Origin: Chlorobiota bacterium
GTDB taxonomy: Bacteria > Bacteroidota > Bacteroidia > Bacteroidales > B39-G9
Reading direction: 5' to 3'
DNA: 29,333 nucleotides
Assembly: GCA_030632095.1 (NCBI GenBank)
Contig: DAOVJU010000002.1
Location: 1 to 29,333 of the forward strand
Shown one piece after another: positions 8,491 to 16,201 of the stretch. The position numbers and the translations under genes are program-made. The stretch's first letter is position 1. Each line of letters starts with the position of its first letter. The notes beneath the pieces were generated by a model. That model worked only from the letters and a program-made list of their open reading frames with translations. It had not been told where the DNA came from and made no database searches.

Positions 8491-9573
8491 ATGTTAAATA
8501 AAAAAATTATATTCAAGCTTGTATTGTTGTTTGTTTTGATGTTTGGAAAATGCATTAGTCAGGATACACTAAATGTGTTTATACTGGATTCGGTTCTTGG
8601 AGAAACTATAGACTCAACAGAAAGAGAGAAGTACTATATTTTATCATTTTATGCAACGGAAACTTTTAAGAAAGCAACAATATATACTTATAATGACAGC
8701 TTATTTCTTGTTAAAGTATTGATGAAGGACAGTAGTATTAACGATACAATTGTTTCAATTGATTTGATAAATGATTTTAAAGATAACGTTAAAAAACTGG
8801 AAGCATACTACACTATAAAAAACGAAGAGGTAGATAAACAGAAGTCGGAAAGTTACCAGGAACAGGATTTTTTCAAACCGGAAAAGAAATCTATAGTTAA
8901 AAGAGGGAAGCTTCTCAGAATGGAGATTCCAATTTACTTTGCCCGGAATTTTGTTAGTTTTCCATCTCAAACAGAACATATTCTTTCCATGAAAGGTAAA
9001 ATGGGTTGGGATTTTGGTGTTGGAGTTAAGTTGGGCTGGGATTTATTTATAAAACCAAGTTTGGGACTAAAGTACTGGACAAAACCAGTAGTTTCAAAGT
9101 TTTCCGTTTATGGCAATCTTATTGATTCTACTCAAATAACATTAGATGTTAAAGAAGAAGGTAGAGTTAATTATTCGGGATTATACATATCTTTAAAGAT
9201 GGAAGGCAAGCGTATAATTGTTGGCATGAATACGCATCTTTCATTAATTAACCGGTATAGAAGTGATGCACAACTTTCAGATAGCCTTGGAAATACCTAC
9301 TATGAAAATAATTTAACAGAATCGTCCTTTACAAAGGGATTTAATAATTTTAATCAGCAATATGAATTTGGGGCATATATAGGCGTTAAAATACCGGTAA
9401 CTGATAATATTAAAGTGTATCCTGTTTTCGAATTCAGTTATTCAGTAAAGGAATTGTTCGATTCTAATATATATTATTACGTTATGAATTATTATTATCC
9501 TGAAAGGCGAATGGCTAATTATAACAGTTTCATGCTTCGTTTAGGTATTATAGCTGAATTTGGATTTGAATAA
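8491..9573 (+). CDS. Hypothetical exported beta-barrel-like protein
   Basis: The 360-aa protein is not recognised as a named family. A hydrophobic signal peptide (about 1-24) is followed by a charged, mixed region (25-150) with a Lys/Glu-rich, probably helical segment around 95-135. The C-terminal half (about 160-360) has repeated amphipathic strands with Gly and aromatic residues, for example WDFGVGVKLGWDLF and YEFGAYIGVKIPV, and ends in RLGIIAEFGFE. That pattern fits an 8- to 10-stranded outer-membrane barrel joined to a periplasmic N-terminal region. No operon partner: 230 bases separate it from the divergent protease gene and 248 from the cupin gene. No clear Shine-Dalgarno sequence. Confidence 0.6.
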   Translation: MLNKKIIFKLVLLFVLMFGKCISQDTLNVFILDSVLGETIDSTEREKYYILSFYATETFKKATIYTYNDSLFLVKVLMKDSSINDTIVSIDLINDFKDNVKKLEAYYTIKNEEVDKQKSESYQEQDFFKPEKKSIVKRGKLLRMEIPIYFARNFVSFPSQTEHILSMKGKMGWDFGVGVKLGWDLFIKPSLGLKYWTKPVVSKFSVYGNLIDSTQITLDVKEEGRVNYSGLYISLKMEGKRIIVGMNTHLSLINRYRSDAQLSDSLGNTYYENNLTESSFTKGFNNFNQQYEFGAYIGVKIPVTDNIKVYPVFEFSYSVKELFDSNIYYYVMNYYYPERRMANYNSFMLRLGIIAEFGFE

Positions 9574-9821
9574 ACAAGCCTTAAGAAAGAAAGAAATTTT
9601 GGATCATCAGGGAAATGCGCAGGTGAGGAATTTGGAATCGAATAGCGCACGTTTATTGAAACGTAACGCATGCTTATTCAATTGATTATATGTTTTTTAT
9701 TCGCATTCACACAACTGTTCACTGATCACTCTTTTCCGTCAACAATTCAAAATACTTGACTTACAAACCTATTTTTCATATATTTATAAAAAGAGTTCCA
9801 TAACTAATAATTATTACCAAT

Positions 9822-10163
9822 ATGCCATTTATAGATTTTAATACCCGTAAAAAGAAAAAAGTATTGCCGGGAATTAAAGGCCCGGTTTACCACTCAACTA
9901 GCTTAACTTTAGGCCAGTTTACTCTTGAAAAAGGAGCAGAAATTCCACGTCATTATCACCCGCAGGAACAGTTGACATATCTCATTGAAGGACAGATGGA
10001 ATTTATTATTAATAATGAAATAAAATTACTGAAACCCGGAATGGCAGCATTTGTTCCGCCTAATGCGCCCCATTCAGCAAAGGCCATTACAAAATGTAAA
10101 ATTCTTGATTGTTTCCATCCGGTTTACGAAGGACACATGGACAAAGAAACAGAAAGTAAATAA
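9822..10163 (+). CDS. Small single-domain cupin protein
   Basis: This 113-aa cytoplasmic protein is one cupin fold. Cupin motif 1 is G38-x5-H44-x-H46-x3-Q50-x6-G57, and motif 2 is G73-x5-P79-x4-H84, so two or three His ligands for a metal are in place (His44, His46, His84). The usual motif-1 Glu position is Gln50, with Glu49 one residue earlier, so metal binding may be altered. Stand-alone cupins of this size include isomerases, dioxygenases and sugar- or auxin-binding-like proteins; no specific substrate can be read. It lies between a barrel-like gene and a dipeptidase gene with sizeable gaps on both sides. Confidence 0.85.
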   Translation: MPFIDFNTRKKKKVLPGIKGPVYHSTSLTLGQFTLEKGAEIPRHYHPQEQLTYLIEGQMEFIINNEIKLLKPGMAAFVPPNAPHSAKAITKCKILDCFHPVYEGHMDKETESK

Positions 10164-10179
10164 ATACATTAAATCAGCA

Positions 10180-10258
10180 AGCCGTAGCACGGCTCTTTTG
10201 ATAATTAGTATATTAATTGCAAGTTGTTGTTATCTGTATTAGTTATCCGTGCCACGGC
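10180..10258. repeat. Pair of GCCGT/ACGGC palindromes after the cupin gene
   Basis: AGCCGT/ACGGCT with an AGC loop (10180-10194) is followed about 50 bases later by CCGTG-C-CACGG (10247-10257). The two are also imperfect inverted copies of each other, so they can form two small hairpins or one large one. Located in the 139-base gap between the cupin and C69 genes; possible terminator or REP-like element. Confidence 0.45.
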
Positions 10259-10302
10259 TAATTGCTTACTTTTTAAACAAATATAAATTCAATTAGGTTT
10301 AA

Positions 10303-11745
10303 ATGAATAGTTTAATAAGATGGTGTATTAACAAAACCTGTCTCATTTTCTTTGTTGTAATAGCGTTTCCGTTATTTATTAAAGCACAACATCAGGAATG
10401 CTTTTTATTAATGGCGGGAAAAAATGCAACTGTTGATGGTAAAATTTTACTTGCACATAACAACGATTTAAGTGGAACTGAAGCATCAATGCTGGTTAAG
10501 ATTTCTGCGGAAGAAAAAATCAACAATTTACCTGATTTATCATATCCATCAACCCGGAAATATGAAATGCTTATTCTCCAAACTAATCTTGGATTTGCAG
10601 AAGGCGACGCTGTTGCTGTTAATGAACATGGAGTAGCAATAGCTGGTGGACTTTCTTTAAAAAGGGATCGAAATGAGCGTGTTATGAAAGCAGATCCATT
10701 AACAGATAATGGACTTGGCGGAGGAGTTCGATACCTGGCATTGCAACATTCAAGAACAGCTCGCCAGTTTGTTAAACTTATAGGCGAATTGTACAATCAA
10801 TACGGAATAGGATATCCAAGTGGAGTTGGCGTTGCTGATACTAATGAAGTATGGTATATGGAAACAGGGGGAGGAAAATCATGGGCTGCAGTTCTGGTTC
10901 CTGATAGCACTTATATTGTGGCTGCGAACAGTTATCGTATTCAGGAAATTGATTTCGGGGATTCTATAAATTTCATAACTTCTCCGAATTTAAAATCGTT
11001 TTGTTCAGAGAACGAGCTATTAACACAGGAAAAAAAAGTCAATTTTGCTTCTGTTTTCGGAGGAGGAGTGAAAGAAAAAGAGGGAAATAATTATTACAAT
11101 ACATTACGCGTTTGGCGGGCTATTGATCTGTTAAGCCCGGAAGTTTTTGTTTCAGATGAAGATGAAGTTTTTCCAATGTTCATTAAACCATTAAAAAAAA
11201 TAAATATTCAAACTTGTTTCATTGTTTTAAGAGACTATTACAAGGGTACGCCTTATGACATATTTTTGGAAGAAAATGTTCCTGATCCGGAACGATCAAT
11301 TGCAGTCTGGCGATGTGTACATACCAATGTGATAAGTTTGGATCCGGGAGTTCCGGTTAATTTTGGCGCTGTTTTATGGACAGGGTTAAGCTCTCCATTT
11401 ACGGCTGTTTATATTCCAATGTATTATGGAATTTCAGAAATTCCCTCGAGTTATAATTTTGCGCCTAAAGAATATGATGAAAACTCTGCATTCTGGATTT
11501 TTAAAAAACCAGGGGATTTAAGCCGGGAAAAGTATCCCGAGCTAATGTCGGATTGGATCAAGGAAAGAGAGAATTTTGAGATAAAAGCAATAATAGAGCA
11601 AGAATCAATAATGTCAAAAGCGGAAATGATGTTAAATTCTGATCCGAAAAAACTTCCTGATTATTTAAATTCTCAATGTGAAAAATATGCAATCGAATCA
11701 ATCGAAATGGCAACGAAAATGTCATTAAAACTACACAAAGAATGA
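10303..11745 (+). CDS. Secreted C69-family dipeptidase
   Basis: The 480-aa protein fits peptidase family C69 (formerly U34), N-terminal-nucleophile hydrolases that cleave dipeptides. A signal peptide (about 1-29, ending in FIKAQ) precedes Cys33 in HQECFLLMAGKNATVDGKI, the position of the catalytic Cys released by processing. The neighbouring AHNNDLSG and the central WYMETGGGKSWAAVLVPDSTY and AANSYRI segments are family hallmarks. Length is normal for the family. It probably works in the periplasm or outside the cell in peptide scavenging. It stands alone, ahead of a convergent minus-strand gene. Start supported by the signal peptide. Confidence 0.88.
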   Translation: MNSLIRWCINKTCLIFFVVIAFPLFIKAQHQECFLLMAGKNATVDGKILLAHNNDLSGTEASMLVKISAEEKINNLPDLSYPSTRKYEMLILQTNLGFAEGDAVAVNEHGVAIAGGLSLKRDRNERVMKADPLTDNGLGGGVRYLALQHSRTARQFVKLIGELYNQYGIGYPSGVGVADTNEVWYMETGGGKSWAAVLVPDSTYIVAANSYRIQEIDFGDSINFITSPNLKSFCSENELLTQEKKVNFASVFGGGVKEKEGNNYYNTLRVWRAIDLLSPEVFVSDEDEVFPMFIKPLKKINIQTCFIVLRDYYKGTPYDIFLEENVPDPERSIAVWRCVHTNVISLDPGVPVNFGAVLWTGLSSPFTAVYIPMYYGISEIPSSYNFAPKEYDENSAFWIFKKPGDLSREKYPELMSDWIKERENFEIKAIIEQESIMSKAEMMLNSDPKKLPDYLNSQCEKYAIESIEMATKMSLKLHKE

Positions 11746-11873
11746 AAGCATTAAGAATAAAAATGTCAAAATGAAAAGAATATTATTCATAAATTTTATA
11801 ATATATATATTTTCTTTGTTATCCATTTATTGGTGATAACACCAACAAGGGCGTTGGAAATTATAGCTGGCAG

Positions 11874-11910
11874 AAAAAAAAGGCCAGGGAATAAATACCA
11901 CCTGACCTTT
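11874..11910 (-). terminator. Intrinsic terminator of the minus-strand cassette
   Basis: Read on the minus strand, AAAGGTCAGG and CCTGGCCTTT (11910-11901 and 11888-11879) pair over ten positions with one U-G, closing a 12-base loop and running into a U-tract at 11880-11874. It lies 29 bases after the stop of the T9SS-cargo gene and matches a classical Rho-independent terminator. Confidence 0.75.
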
Positions 11911-11938
11911 AATTTTATATTTGAGTGATTATACCATC

Positions 11939-13147
11939 TTATTTCAGATAAATCTTCTTAACAAAATCTCCTTTTTGAGTATTAATTTTCACAAGATAAA
12001 ACTGACTTGATTGCTTATTAAGTTGAATTCGAACTTCATCACTAATAAGTTCAGCATTATAAACCTGGCGACCGGAAATGTCATAAATAGTTATTAAAGC
12101 ATTTCTTAACTCCATGTTTTTGGAATTAACAACCAACGTTTCTCCAAATGAGTACATATTTATGTTGCTTTCAAGAATTGATATTCCAGCAGTGTTTTCC
12201 AGAGTAATTTGGTCTGAAGGATCAGACAAAGCGTTTGCTGTTGCATTTGTTCCGTCGGCCATGCTTAAAACAAAAACTTTATAAGGAACATCTTCTGCAA
12301 TAGCATTACCGTTAACATCTGTAGCGGCAGCATCAAAAGTAAGCGTAACATCTCCTTTCGAAATTATACTAACCACAGTATAATTAGCAGAAGCGACAGC
12401 TTCAGCAGCAGCCAGGTCAAAGCCAGCAACATTTGCGGAATCTACAACCATAATCCTGTATTCAGAAACCGTTGATTCGTCTGTGGGGCGATTAAAGTCA
12501 GCTTGCAAATCACTACCATTTCCGTTGTTAGCAACATCAGCAACTGTTAAATCAGTAATAAGATTTGCGGAAACCGCTGAACTAGTATTACCAGCCAGAA
12601 TTCCCTCGCCTGCAGTGCTTTCAAAAGCATAGTCTTTAATTGTAAAACTAGTACCCCCGGCAGTAACATCCATGCGTGCCCAACCATAAAATGTGTCACT
12701 ATCAACTACAATTCGTAAACCAAGATACTTATCAGTTAAATCATCGGTCCAGTATCCATAAGTAGATCCCCAGGCTAAAGTTAAATGATTGTTATTCATA
12801 GTCCCATTCCATAAAGTTTGTGCATCATTAATTGCATCACCTTCTGATAAAGCATATGGGAGGAAATAAACACCATATGAAATAGCACCGAGTACTTCAT
12901 TGCCCGAACCGGCAGACATTCTAATTGCTGCACCAGCTGTTCCGGCGCTTCTATTTATGGTAAAATCTATTGTACCATCATTGTTCAGGTCTAATTCGTA
13001 ACTTAATCCATCTGCATCAGCTAAAAAATCCGGATCAATGTCAGTATAAACTACCTGCCCGCTGGCCGCACCTCCCAATGCAAGCACTCCGACAGCAAGC
13101 GCTGAATACGATTTTAACCTTTTTTCAAGTAAAGAATTTTTAATCAT
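11939..13147 (-). CDS. T9SS-exported protein of unknown function with a YSALA-type N-terminus
   Basis: The 402-aa protein begins with a signal sequence containing LKSYSALAVGVLALGGAASG, processed near residue 30, just before QVVYTDIDPDF. An Asp/Gly-rich beta domain follows (about 31-190, with a LDLNNDGTIDF calcium-loop-like element), then a fibronectin-III-like domain (about 195-312) and a T9SS type A sorting domain (about 325-402, with YDISGRQVYNAEL and a C-terminal VKKIYLK). It should be exported across the outer membrane by T9SS. The first domain is not a family I can name. It is the last gene of the cassette with the phosphatase/sulfotransferase fusion, 55 bases after that gene and just before an intrinsic terminator. 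The Ala/Asp/Gly-rich composition differs from the Lys/Asn-rich neighbours. Confidence 0.8.
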   Translation of the reverse strand: MIKNSLLEKRLKSYSALAVGVLALGGAASGQVVYTDIDPDFLADADGLSYELDLNNDGTIDFTINRSAGTAGAAIRMSAGSGNEVLGAISYGVYFLPYALSEGDAINDAQTLWNGTMNNNHLTLAWGSTYGYWTDDLTDKYLGLRIVVDSDTFYGWARMDVTAGGTSFTIKDYAFESTAGEGILAGNTSSAVSANLITDLTVADVANNGNGSDLQADFNRPTDESTVSEYRIMVVDSANVAGFDLAAAEAVASANYTVVSIISKGDVTLTFDAAATDVNGNAIAEDVPYKVFVLSMADGTNATANALSDPSDQITLENTAGISILESNINMYSFGETLVVNSKNMELRNALITIYDISGRQVYNAELISDEVRIQLNKQSSQFYLVKINTQKGDFVKKIYLK

Positions 13148-13202
13148 AAAGTAGAGTTTTAATTAATAAAATATTGAGATCAGTTAAATATAGTCATTTT
13201 TT

Positions 13203-15734
13203 TTACATAAGCTTATTTCTGTATAGCTTAGGTTCAATTGCTTTTATCATTTCGTCCTGTTTTAATGATAATGATAAGAACTTGTTTATTACCGCTACGT
13301 TTTCTCGGGGATGTTTTATAATATCTTTATAGTTTACCTCCAGCATTTCAATAAACGGGTTTTTTTCAGCCCATATTTTCACCCTTTCCTGTTCCTTTTC
13401 AAACGCCTTAGCAATGGCCTGAGGAAAAGTTTTAGGGTCACGGCCCAGCATTTTTTGTTGAGATATCATTATTTCATTTATGTCTCGTTGCATAAATATT
13501 ACTTTATAGTTAAAGTCCGGGGGCAGATTCTTCAACAAAGGGACAATAACTTTAACTGCCTTACCTGTTGCTTCTGTTAAAAAATCTGTATTTGCTGCCA
13601 TTTTTTTGACGGCTTCAAATTCATAATAGCCTTTTGGATTGTTTTCATCTGCTTCACGGTTTTCGTCTGTGAGTATTTCCAGGCCACCGGCATGCAACAT
13701 TTGCATCATCATAGAAGTACCCGAACGCGGTAAACCGGAAACGATTATTATTTCTCCTTTCATATCCTGATCTAATATTTTTTGATGTTTATCTGCCTTT
13801 TCAGGTATATTCAGATGATTGTTATAAATATGTACAAGTTCAATTCTCGCTTTTTTTATATTTGGTGACATATGCAAGCATATTTCAAAAGCATTAGCTG
13901 CTTCTTTATAGCGATTAAGCTCATATAGGGCCCTTCCCAAATAAAAATGAGCAAACGGCGAATGATAACGAAAAGCAATTGAAGTTAAAGCATTGTCTGC
14001 GGCTTCCTCATATTTCTCCTGGTTTATATAAGCAACAGCCAATCCCTGGTGAGCCGAAGGATTTTCATTATCTATTAGTATAGCTCTTTGAAACGATTCT
14101 TCAGCCAATTTATGTCTTTTTAACCTATTATAAATTTTTCCAAGCTCAATGTGATATTTTGGCTTTCTGAAGTTTATTTTTTCTATTGTTTTAAGCTTTT
14201 CAAGAGCCAGTTCCGGCTTATTTTCGTGCAACAATAATACTCCTTCTAAAAATTCAATACTGGGCTTAAATTTATCTTCTATTTTTCTTAAATGATCAAT
14301 TAATTCCCTGGTTTTGCCAAATTGATGCAATTCCAAATAACATTTTGCAAGTTCAAGCGCAAATCGAATATCCTTATCATCCTTTTCAACCAGTTCTACT
14401 AAGATCTCTACTGCTTTATCATAATTTTGATAGCTCACGTAAACCTGGGCAAGATCAAACTGCCATTCTTTTTTGGCTTTTTCAACAGCTTCTTTTTTAT
14501 CTTCACCAATTTCCTCGATATAACCCAATTCAACCAATTGCTCTAAAGCCTCAATGGATGCAAAAGTATCTTCTTGCATATGTTCCGGATGAGTACCAAA
14601 ATCACCTTTAATTAAATCCCAGCTTTCAATGGTTTTAATTGGTTTGGGTTTTTCAAATGCATCTGTTAAAATTTTTCCATCCATATCCTGGCCAACAGGC
14701 AGATCATAAAGTGTTAAAATAGTTGGGGTTATATCAAGCAATGTTGCACCATAAATTCGTTCATCTTTTTTTATTCCCGGCCCGGCCATACAGATAACTC
14801 CATATGGATTATGTTCCCATGCGGGGCCTGCTGCAACTTTTGGTACTTCAAGCGGACGTCTGCTATCCGAATGAAATCCGTGATCTGATATCAGAATTAT
14901 TGTTGTGTCTTCTCCTGCCAGTTTAATTAAGCGTTCAAGCATCATGTCGTGAAACATATAGGCTGAATTAACTACATCCTTATAAATATCAAACATTTCC
15001 TGTGGAACAGCTTTTAATTTTGGTGGATGAAATTTCATAAATCCATGGCAGAAATGATCAATGCCATCAAGGTAAATAGCCATAAAATCCCATTCGGTGT
15101 CAGCCATAACATGTGTTGCTACAGCATGTACGGTTGCTGTTTCTGCAATTGTACTGGCAAGCACAGCCAGTCTTTTATCTTTTTCCTGATCAATTTTAGC
15201 CGCATTTGGTATAAATGGTATAATATGTTCTGCTGTTAGTTCACCTGGTAAAACTCTCAGATCTGCAATATTCCTGGTATAACTTTCAGGATATACAGCG
15301 CCTTTTGGTAGTTTAAGCAATTTTCCGTCTTTAGATTTTACTCTTTTAAAGAAATTAGAAACCATTACTCCATTTATTGGTTCTGCAGGATGACTTGGCC
15401 ACCAGCTTATTACATTGCTTTTTAAGCCAGTACTTTGAAAAATATTCCACAATGCTCTTGTTTTCCGGGTTGTTACATTTACTGCTCTTATACCCTCGCC
15501 TCCGGGATGTGGTTCAACAAATCCCAGAATGCCGTGTTTGTCGGCTCTTTTACCAGTTGCAATTGATGTCCAGAGCATGGGAGATAATGGTGGATTTAAA
15601 GTTGCCAGGTTTCCAATAACTCCACGGTTTACGAGTTTTTCAAGTGCCGGCATTTTACCTGCATCAAGTAAAGGATTTATTACTTTCCAGTCTGCAGCAT
15701 CCCATCCGATTAATAGAATTTTTCTTTTTTTCAT
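13203..15734 (-). CDS. Alkaline-phosphatase-superfamily / TPR / sulfotransferase fusion
   Basis: This 843-aa protein joins three modules and has no signal peptide. Residues 1 to about 370 form a type I phosphodiesterase/nucleotide-pyrophosphatase-like hydrolase: Asp12 in IGWDAADW, candidate nucleophile Thr56 in PMLWTSIATG, Asp223/Asp226/His227 in DGIDHFCHG, and Asp284/His285/His288 in SDHGFHSDS give the two-metal site. Residues about 400-640 are TPR repeats (for example RHKLAEESFQRAILIDNENP and NRYKEAANAFEICLHMSPN). Residues about 662-843 form a sulfotransferase with the PAPS-binding loop GLPRSGTS at 667-674. It may remove a phosphate or sulfate group and add sulfate on a carrier-bound or surface molecule; substrate unknown. 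It is the middle gene of a minus-strand cassette, 100 bases after the 57-aa gene. Confidence 0.9.
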   Translation of the reverse strand: MKKRKILLIGWDAADWKVINPLLDAGKMPALEKLVNRGVIGNLATLNPPLSPMLWTSIATGKRADKHGILGFVEPHPGGEGIRAVNVTTRKTRALWNIFQSTGLKSNVISWWPSHPAEPINGVMVSNFFKRVKSKDGKLLKLPKGAVYPESYTRNIADLRVLPGELTAEHIIPFIPNAAKIDQEKDKRLAVLASTIAETATVHAVATHVMADTEWDFMAIYLDGIDHFCHGFMKFHPPKLKAVPQEMFDIYKDVVNSAYMFHDMMLERLIKLAGEDTTIILISDHGFHSDSRRPLEVPKVAAGPAWEHNPYGVICMAGPGIKKDERIYGATLLDITPTILTLYDLPVGQDMDGKILTDAFEKPKPIKTIESWDLIKGDFGTHPEHMQEDTFASIEALEQLVELGYIEEIGEDKKEAVEKAKKEWQFDLAQVYVSYQNYDKAVEILVELVEKDDKDIRFALELAKCYLELHQFGKTRELIDHLRKIEDKFKPSIEFLEGVLLLHENKPELALEKLKTIEKINFRKPKYHIELGKIYNRLKRHKLAEESFQRAILIDNENPSAHQGLAVAYINQEKYEEAADNALTSIAFRYHSPFAHFYLGRALYELNRYKEAANAFEICLHMSPNIKKARIELVHIYNNHLNIPEKADKHQKILDQDMKGEIIIVSGLPRSGTSMMMQMLHAGGLEILTDENREADENNPKGYYEFEAVKKMAANTDFLTEATGKAVKVIVPLLKNLPPDFNYKVIFMQRDINEIMISQQKMLGRDPKTFPQAIAKAFEKEQERVKIWAEKNPFIEMLEVNYKDIIKHPRENVAVINKFLSLSLKQDEMIKAIEPKLYRNKLM

Positions 15735-15834
15735 TCGAATTTTGAAAATTTTTAAGGTTCTGTGTTATAATATAGTTGGAAATCAATTTTACTACAGATT
15801 CACAGATTAAATGAAATCTGTAAATATGTGGTTT

Positions 15835-16008
15835 TTATATTTCTTTATCCGGTTTATTTTGTTGTCTGCTTTTTTTTCGGGCTACGCGCCAGGCACGCAA
15901 ACCAACAGCACCAAGAGCCAATAAACCAAGAGATCCTTCCAGCGGAACTTCCATTTCTTTCCCTGTTTTCGGGTTGTATATTTTAATGTCTTCAGATTTT
16001 GTATTCAT
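15835..16008 (-). CDS. 57-aa protein with PEP-CTERM-like tail
   Basis: A short ORF of 57 codons starts at ATG 16008-16006 and stops at 15837-15835. The N-terminal half is hydrophilic (MNTKSEDIKIYNPKTGKEME); the C-terminal half reads VPLEGSLGLLALGAVGLRAW followed by RVARKK. That order, a Pro-x-Glu-Gly element, a short Gly/Leu/Ala hydrophobic helix and a basic cluster, is the layout of PEP-CTERM/VPLPA-CTERM-type sorting tails recognised by exosortases. There is no signal peptide, so the export route is unclear, and no exosortase gene lies in the window. A consensus promoter lies 34 bases upstream, and it is the first gene of the cassette ahead of the phosphatase/sulfotransferase fusion. Alternative: a small single-pass membrane protein that anchors or regulates its neighbours. 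Confidence 0.75.
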   Translation of the reverse strand: MNTKSEDIKIYNPKTGKEMEVPLEGSLGLLALGAVGLRAWRVARKKSRQQNKPDKEI

Positions 16009-16041
16009 TTACTGGTTTTAAATTCATATTATCAGGTCAAA

Positions 16042-16072
16042 CAAATTTAATTATTTTCTAACATGTAACAAC
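16042..16072 (-). promoter_or_regulatory. Bacteroidota-type promoter of the 57-aa/phosphatase/T9SS cassette
   Basis: On the minus strand GTTG (16072-16069) is followed after 19 bases by TAAATTTG (16049-16042), a full match to TAnnTTTG with correct spacing. Transcription would start near 16035, giving a leader of under 30 bases. No TAnnTTTG match is present in the two downstream intergenic gaps (15735-15834 and 13148-13202), which supports one transcript for all three genes. Confidence 0.55.
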
Positions 16073-16201
16073 TTTAGTATTCTTTCTTTGTATCCAAAGG
16101 AATTAAATATCAAAATTATATTTTACCAGTTTATTTTTATATTTATCTATTCGTTTTCCGGATGAACCTTATTTTAAACAAAAATAAAATGTAAATAAAT
16201 T

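Noticed and set aside
10051..10242. 63-codon plus-strand frame overlapping the end of the cupin gene
   Set aside because: Runs out of frame across the cupin C-terminus and the GCCGT palindromes; no start signal or family.
11771..11836. 21-aa frame MKRILFINFIIYIFSLLSIYW
   Set aside because: Looks like the signal-peptide start of a lost exported protein, but no in-frame or frameshifted remainder follows before the opposing terminator; too little to call a pseudogene.
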